DNA from: Candidatus Sulfopaludibacter sp. SbA3 | Lineage (GTDB): Bacteria > Acidobacteriota > Terriglobia > Bryobacterales > Bryobacteraceae | Assembly: GCA_945861255.1 (NCBI GenBank) | Contig: CAMAUG010000252.1 | Span: forward strand, 1 to 5,867 | Length of the DNA stretch: 5,867 nt | Direction of reading: 5' to 3' | Part shown: positions 5,744 to 5,867 of the stretch, one piece after another | How the letters are laid out: every line of letters starts with the position of its first letter | Position numbering within the stretch: the first letter of the stretch is position 1 | Made by a program: the position numbers and the translations under genes | The notes under the pieces: generated by a model | Databases searched by the model: none | Seen by the model: only the letters and a program-made list of their open reading frames with translations | What the model was told of the DNA's origin: nothing

Positions 5744-5867
5744 TCAGGCCGCACGCCGGGACTCCCAGTAATCCTCGAAGCGACCGTTGAGATGACAACA
5801 TCGCAGGGCGATGATGGCGTTGGCGCCACGGACGGTCCAGAACATGCCGGATTGTTTGAGACGGGAA
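5744..5867 (-). CDS. Transposase, C-terminal end (ISKra4-like), truncated by window edge
   Basis: On the minus strand an open frame enters at the right edge (first full codon at 5866) and stops with TGA at 5746-5744 after 40 residues. It contains KQSGMFWTVRGANAIIALR and NGRFEDYWESRRAA. This W(T/S)V(R/E)GAN.II.LR pattern followed by a basic-acidic tail is what I recognise as the extreme C terminus of ISKra4-group transposases, which cut and paste their own insertion sequence. The catalytic domain lies outside the window, so completeness and activity cannot be judged. It points toward the hydrolase gene, 127 bp away, in the same direction, so the element may influence that gene's transcription. 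Family assignment is from memory of related sequences and not from a search. Confidence 0.7.
   Translation of the reverse strand, partial: SRLKQSGMFWTVRGANAIIALRCCHLNGRFEDYWESRRAA

Noticed and set aside
5617..5829. N-terminal extension of the hydrolase to an ATG at 5829
   Set aside because: The extra 71 codons read through the transposase tail in another frame and through the palindrome, precede an obvious signal peptide, and lack support compared with the GGAG-preceded ATG at 5616.

Overview
This window is about 5.9 kb of GC-rich bacterial chromosome. The E1 fragment, the family-VIII-type serine hydrolase and the generally high-GC coding suggest Acidobacteriota, perhaps near the Solibacter/Bryobacter group. 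That placement rests on remembered protein resemblance, not on a search. Most of the genes look like ordinary housekeeping or accessory functions. I see no CRISPR array, rRNA, phage module or recognisable defence cassette.

Layout, left to right. (1) 1-775 (+): the C-terminal part of a thiamine-diphosphate-dependent 2-oxoacid dehydrogenase E1 beta region, cut by the left edge. (2) 783-2528 (-): a membrane-anchored GAF / histidine-kinase-like / receiver-like protein. The phosphoacceptor His, the ATP-site Asn and the receiver Asp are all replaced, so it looks like a complete 'pseudo' hybrid kinase. (3) 2501-3232 (-): a HAD-family phosphatase of the beta-phosphoglucomutase type. It overlaps the start of the pseudo-kinase by 28 bp, so the two probably form one operon transcribed right to left. 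(4) 3233-3585: an intergenic stretch holding a candidate extended -10 promoter for that operon and a few small repeats. (5) 3586-3662 (+): tRNA-Val(GAC) with encoded CCA. (6) 3707-4258 (+): a small TehB-like class I SAM methyltransferase. (7) 4259-4356: a convergent gap with one GC-rich hairpin. (8) 4357-5616 (-): a secreted beta-lactamase-fold serine hydrolase (SxxK esterase/PBP-like). (9) 5617-5743: its upstream region, with a long imperfect palindrome framed by 15-16 bp near-identical direct repeats. (10) 5744-5867 (-): the last 40 codons of a transposase resembling the ISKra4 group, running off the right edge.

The genes do not form one pathway. The most unusual features are the kinase that has lost all its phosphotransfer residues while keeping its architecture, and the repeat-framed palindrome between the transposase tail and the hydrolase. 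That palindrome probably marks an IS end or a small hairpin element sitting in the hydrolase promoter region.
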